The notes beneath the pieces were generated by a model that made no database searches, had not been told where the DNA came from, and worked only from the letters and a program-made list of their open reading frames with translations. DNA of 64,000 nucleotides, from the NCBI RefSeq assembly GCF_003945385.1, contig NZ_AP018920.1, positions 5,456,001-5,520,000 on the forward strand, given 5' to 3'. How positions within the stretch are numbered: position 1 is the stretch's first letter; each line of letters begins with the position of its first letter. Made by a program: the position numbers and the translations under genes. Below are positions 61,900 to 64,000 of this stretch, one piece after another. The DNA comes from Pseudonocardia autotrophica (lineage in GTDB: Bacteria; Actinomycetota; Actinomycetes; Mycobacteriales; Pseudonocardiaceae).

Positions 61900-63186
61900 G
61901 CACTGCCCGCCCCGCTCCCCCGCCAGCCGGAACACCAGCCAGCCGGACAGCGCGGCCAGGATCGACCCGGTCAGGATGCCGATCTTCGCCTCGGCGATCA
62001 GCAGCTCGTCGTCGAGCGCCAGCTCGGTGACGAACAGCGCGACCGTGAACCCGATCCCGGACAGCGCGGACCCACCGAGCAGCTGCCCCCAGCGCAGCGT
62101 GTCCGGCACCCGGCCCAGGCCGGTGCGCAGCACGAGCCAGGTGCCGGCGGCGACACCGATCGGCTTGCCGACCACGAGACCGAGGATGATCCCCCAGGTC
62201 AGCAGCGAGGTCGCGGCGGCGGACAGGGTCTGCGCGTCCAGCACCACACCGGCGTTGGCGAGCACGAACAGCGGCACGATCACGTAGCTGCTCCACGGCT
62301 GGATCCGCTGCTGCAGGCGCTCGTTCGGGGAGACCGCGGCGACCGCGACGACCTGCGCGGTCCGGGCCCGCTCCGGGGTCGGGTCGAGCAGGAAGTTCTT
62401 GCCGGCCCCGATCGCGGCCGCCATGTCCTGCCGGCGCGGTGCGTAGGCGTTCACCAGCAGCCCGAGCGCGACACCGACGACACTCGGGTGCACCCCGGAC
62501 CGCAGCACCGCCAGCCACGTCAGGATCCCGATCGTGGCGTAGAACGGGGTCCGCCAGAACCGGACGTGCCGCAGCCCCAGCAGCCCCGCCAGCAGCACCA
62601 CCGCGATCAGCAGCGCGGTGAGGTCGACCTCGTCGGTGTAGAACAGCGCGATCGCCGCGACCGCCCCGATGTCGTCCACGATCGCCAGTGCCAGCAGGAA
62701 CACCCGCAGCTGGTCCGGGCAGCGCGGGCCGAGCAGCGCCAGCACCCCGAGCATCACCGCGGTGTCGGTGGAGATCGCGATGCCCCAGGCCCCGGCGGCC
62801 TCCCCGCCGGCGTTGAGCGACAGGAACACCAGCGCCGGGACCACGAGCCCGCCGACGGCCGCGGCGGCCGGGGCCGCGATCGCCCGCGCTCCCCGCAGCT
62901 CGCCGAGCGTGGTCTCGCGGGCGATCTCCAGACCGACGGACAGGAAGAACAGCACCATCAGGCCGTCGTTCACCCAGTGCCGTACGTCCAGCGCCAGCTC
63001 CGCACCACCGAGCCGGATCGCCAGCTCGGTGTGCCAGAAGCTCTCGTAGCCGGCACCGGTGTTCGCCCAGAGGAGCGCGCCGAGCGCCGCGACGACCAGC
63101 AGCACCGCCGATCCGGACTCGGTGCCGAGGAAGCGCCGGGCGGCGTCGGAGAGATCGCCGCGCTCGACCAGGGTGGTGACCGCCAT
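61846..63186 (-). CDS. nhaA: Na+/H+ antiporter NhaA
   Basis: A 446-residue NhaA with about twelve spans. The ion-binding aspartates are in LALAIVDDIGAVAAI, and GIAISTDTAVMLGVLALLG and SGIGFTVALFVTELAL are family hallmarks. It exchanges cytoplasmic sodium for protons. The short N-terminal extension and ~30-residue basic tail are usual for actinobacteria. It diverges from a DsbA-like gene; in several actinobacteria these two are fused. Confidence 0.95.
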   Translation of the reverse strand: MAVTTLVERGDLSDAARRFLGTESGSAVLLVVAALGALLWANTGAGYESFWHTELAIRLGGAELALDVRHWVNDGLMVLFFLSVGLEIARETTLGELRGARAIAAPAAAAVGGLVVPALVFLSLNAGGEAAGAWGIAISTDTAVMLGVLALLGPRCPDQLRVFLLALAIVDDIGAVAAIALFYTDEVDLTALLIAVVLLAGLLGLRHVRFWRTPFYATIGILTWLAVLRSGVHPSVVGVALGLLVNAYAPRRQDMAAAIGAGKNFLLDPTPERARTAQVVAVAAVSPNERLQQRIQPWSSYVIVPLFVLANAGVVLDAQTLSAAATSLLTWGIILGLVVGKPIGVAAGTWLVLRTGLGRVPDTLRWGQLLGGSALSGIGFTVALFVTELALDDELLIAEAKIGILTGSILAALSGWLVFRLAGERGGQCSPTGLPTLPPRPWRPID

Positions 63187-63208
63187 GCAACGATCCTGCC
63201 GTTGCGCT

Positions 63209-63766
63209 GTGCACACTGTCTGCAGGAGGTGCCCCATCAGCTCGATCGATCCACCTGTCGGCCCGTACGACCACACGCTGGGACCGCCGGCCGCGGAGTT
63301 CACCCTGGTCGAGTACGGCGACTACGAGTGCCCCTACTGCCGGGCGGCGGTGCCGGTGATCGAGCAGGTCCGGGAGCGGCTGGGCGACCGGCTCCGGTTC
63401 GTGTTCCGGCACTTCCCGCTGCACGAGATGCACCCGCACGCGCTGGCCGCGGCACTGGCCGCGGAGATGGCGGCACTGGAGGGCCGGTTCTGGGAGATGC
63501 ACGACGCGATGTACGCGCCGGGGCCGCCCCGGCTGAGCCAGGCCGACCTGGCCGGGCACGCCGAGACCGCCGGGGTACGGCCGGAACGGGTGCTCTGGCC
63601 GGCGACCCAGAAGGTCGAGGACCGGGTCGAGGCCGGCTTCAACGCGGCCGTGCGCAGCGGGGTGCGCGGCACGCCGACGCTGTTCGTGAACGGGGAGCAG
63701 TACCGCGGGAACGTCACGGTCGACGCCCTGACCGCGGCGCTGGAGCAGGATCCGGTCGTCTACTGA
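63209..63766 (+). CDS. DsbA-like thioredoxin-fold protein
   Basis: A protein of about 177-185 residues of the DSBA/thioredoxin_4 type. The active site is ECPYC in EYGDYECPYCRAAVPV, and the cis-proline is in GVRGTPTLFVNG. It lacks a signal peptide, so it is cytoplasmic. The start is unclear: GTG at 63209 precedes a perfect AGGAGG (63223-63228), which would be inside the gene, while six bases after AGGAGG the in-frame codon is ATC. Its 3' end overlaps the UspA gene by seven bases. Confidence 0.85.
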   Translation: MHTVCRRCPISSIDPPVGPYDHTLGPPAAEFTLVEYGDYECPYCRAAVPVIEQVRERLGDRLRFVFRHFPLHEMHPHALAAALAAEMAALEGRFWEMHDAMYAPGPPRLSQADLAGHAETAGVRPERVLWPATQKVEDRVEAGFNAAVRSGVRGTPTLFVNGEQYRGNVTVDALTAALEQDPVVY

Positions 63767-64000
63767 CCGGCGGCCTCCGGCCCGACCAGCAGCACCGGGC
63801 AGTCCGCGTGCTGGATCAGTGACAGCCCGGTGGACCCGAGCAGCAGCCCGGTGAATCCGCCGCGCCCCCGGGTCGCGACGACCACCAGCCGGGCGCCGGT
63901 GCTGCGCTGCGCCAGCGCACGGCTCGGCTCGGACCGCTCGACGACCCGCTCGACGGCGACGTCGGGGTAGCGCTCCGACCATCCGGCGAGCCGCTCGGCG
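63760..64000 (-). CDS. Universal stress protein (UspA), C-terminal part
   Basis: The last 80 residues of a UspA-family protein are visible; the start lies beyond the window. LVVVATRGRGGFTGLLLGST carries the ATP-binding G-x2-G-x9-G-S/T pattern, and HADCPVLLVG is the usual end of the domain. It may be a single or tandem domain protein. Confidence 0.88.
   Translation of the reverse strand, partial: AERLAGWSERYPDVAVERVVERSEPSRALAQRSTGARLVVVATRGRGGFTGLLLGSTGLSLIQHADCPVLLVGPEAAGQ

Overview
The window is high-GC actinobacterial DNA. The gene families (AfsR/SARP-type regulator, class F-like sortase with a CHRD protein, pSAM2-type integrative element, diflavin reductase, IdeR-type iron box) and frequent GTG/TTG starts suit the Pseudonocardiaceae, with Pseudonocardia the best guess. 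This is inference; there is no rRNA or other phylogenetic marker in the window.

Region 1 (1-18.4 kb) is accessory DNA. The core at 7.5-16.9 kb is an actinomycete integrative and conjugative element (AICE). It carries a GntR regulator with a HAD phosphatase and a phosphotransferase, a divergent operon of small proteins, an FtsK/TraB-type translocase, a RepSA-type rolling-circle initiator, an excisionase and a tyrosine integrase. The integrase points at the 3' end of a tRNA-Gly gene. An IS701-family element (16892-18325) has landed exactly on the integrase stop codon. To the left lie probable cargo genes: a lipoprotein, a secreted protein, an Mrr restriction enzyme, and a lower-GC three-gene module with an XRE+ImmA/IrrE protein and a HEPN-motif protein. 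No left attachment site was found, so the element probably runs off the window.

Region 2 (18.5-30.5 kb) is chromosomal: an ECF sigma factor with its zinc-type anti-sigma factor, an FtsW/RodA-type SEDS protein, a CHRD surface protein with its sortase, and a three-gene operon behind an IdeR/DtxR-like box. That operon encodes a GltB-like glutamate synthase large subunit with a C-terminal extension, a CysJ-like diflavin reductase and a divergent HmuS/HemS-like haem protein. It looks like an iron-starvation version of glutamate synthase.

Region 3 (30.6-37 kb) starts with tRNA-Pro. It has a second integrase/excisionase pair and a patchwork of small unrecognised genes, a siderophore-interacting protein and a decayed SnoaL-like gene.

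Region 4 (37.4-46.4 kb) is the most unusual part. A 925-residue SARP/AfsR-like regulator is surrounded by genes whose upstream regions carry TGAAG-type repeats spaced exactly 11 bp apart, in seven sites, several of them divergent. The apparent targets are a secreted Ig-like protein, an alpha/beta hydrolase, a glycine-rich lipoprotein, a BBE-type FAD oxidase, a PrsW-like intramembrane protease and a truncated hydrolase.

Region 5 (46.4-64 kb) is ordinary chromosome: VOC proteins, MerR and ArsR regulators, two paralogous S9 peptidases, an SMR transporter, DoxX, a phosphotransferase, a pentapeptide-repeat protein, a two-component system with a PAP2 phosphatase, a compact sigma/anti-sigma-Asp23/STAS operon, DUF4180, a winged-helix protein, NhaA with a DsbA-like protein, and the end of a UspA gene.
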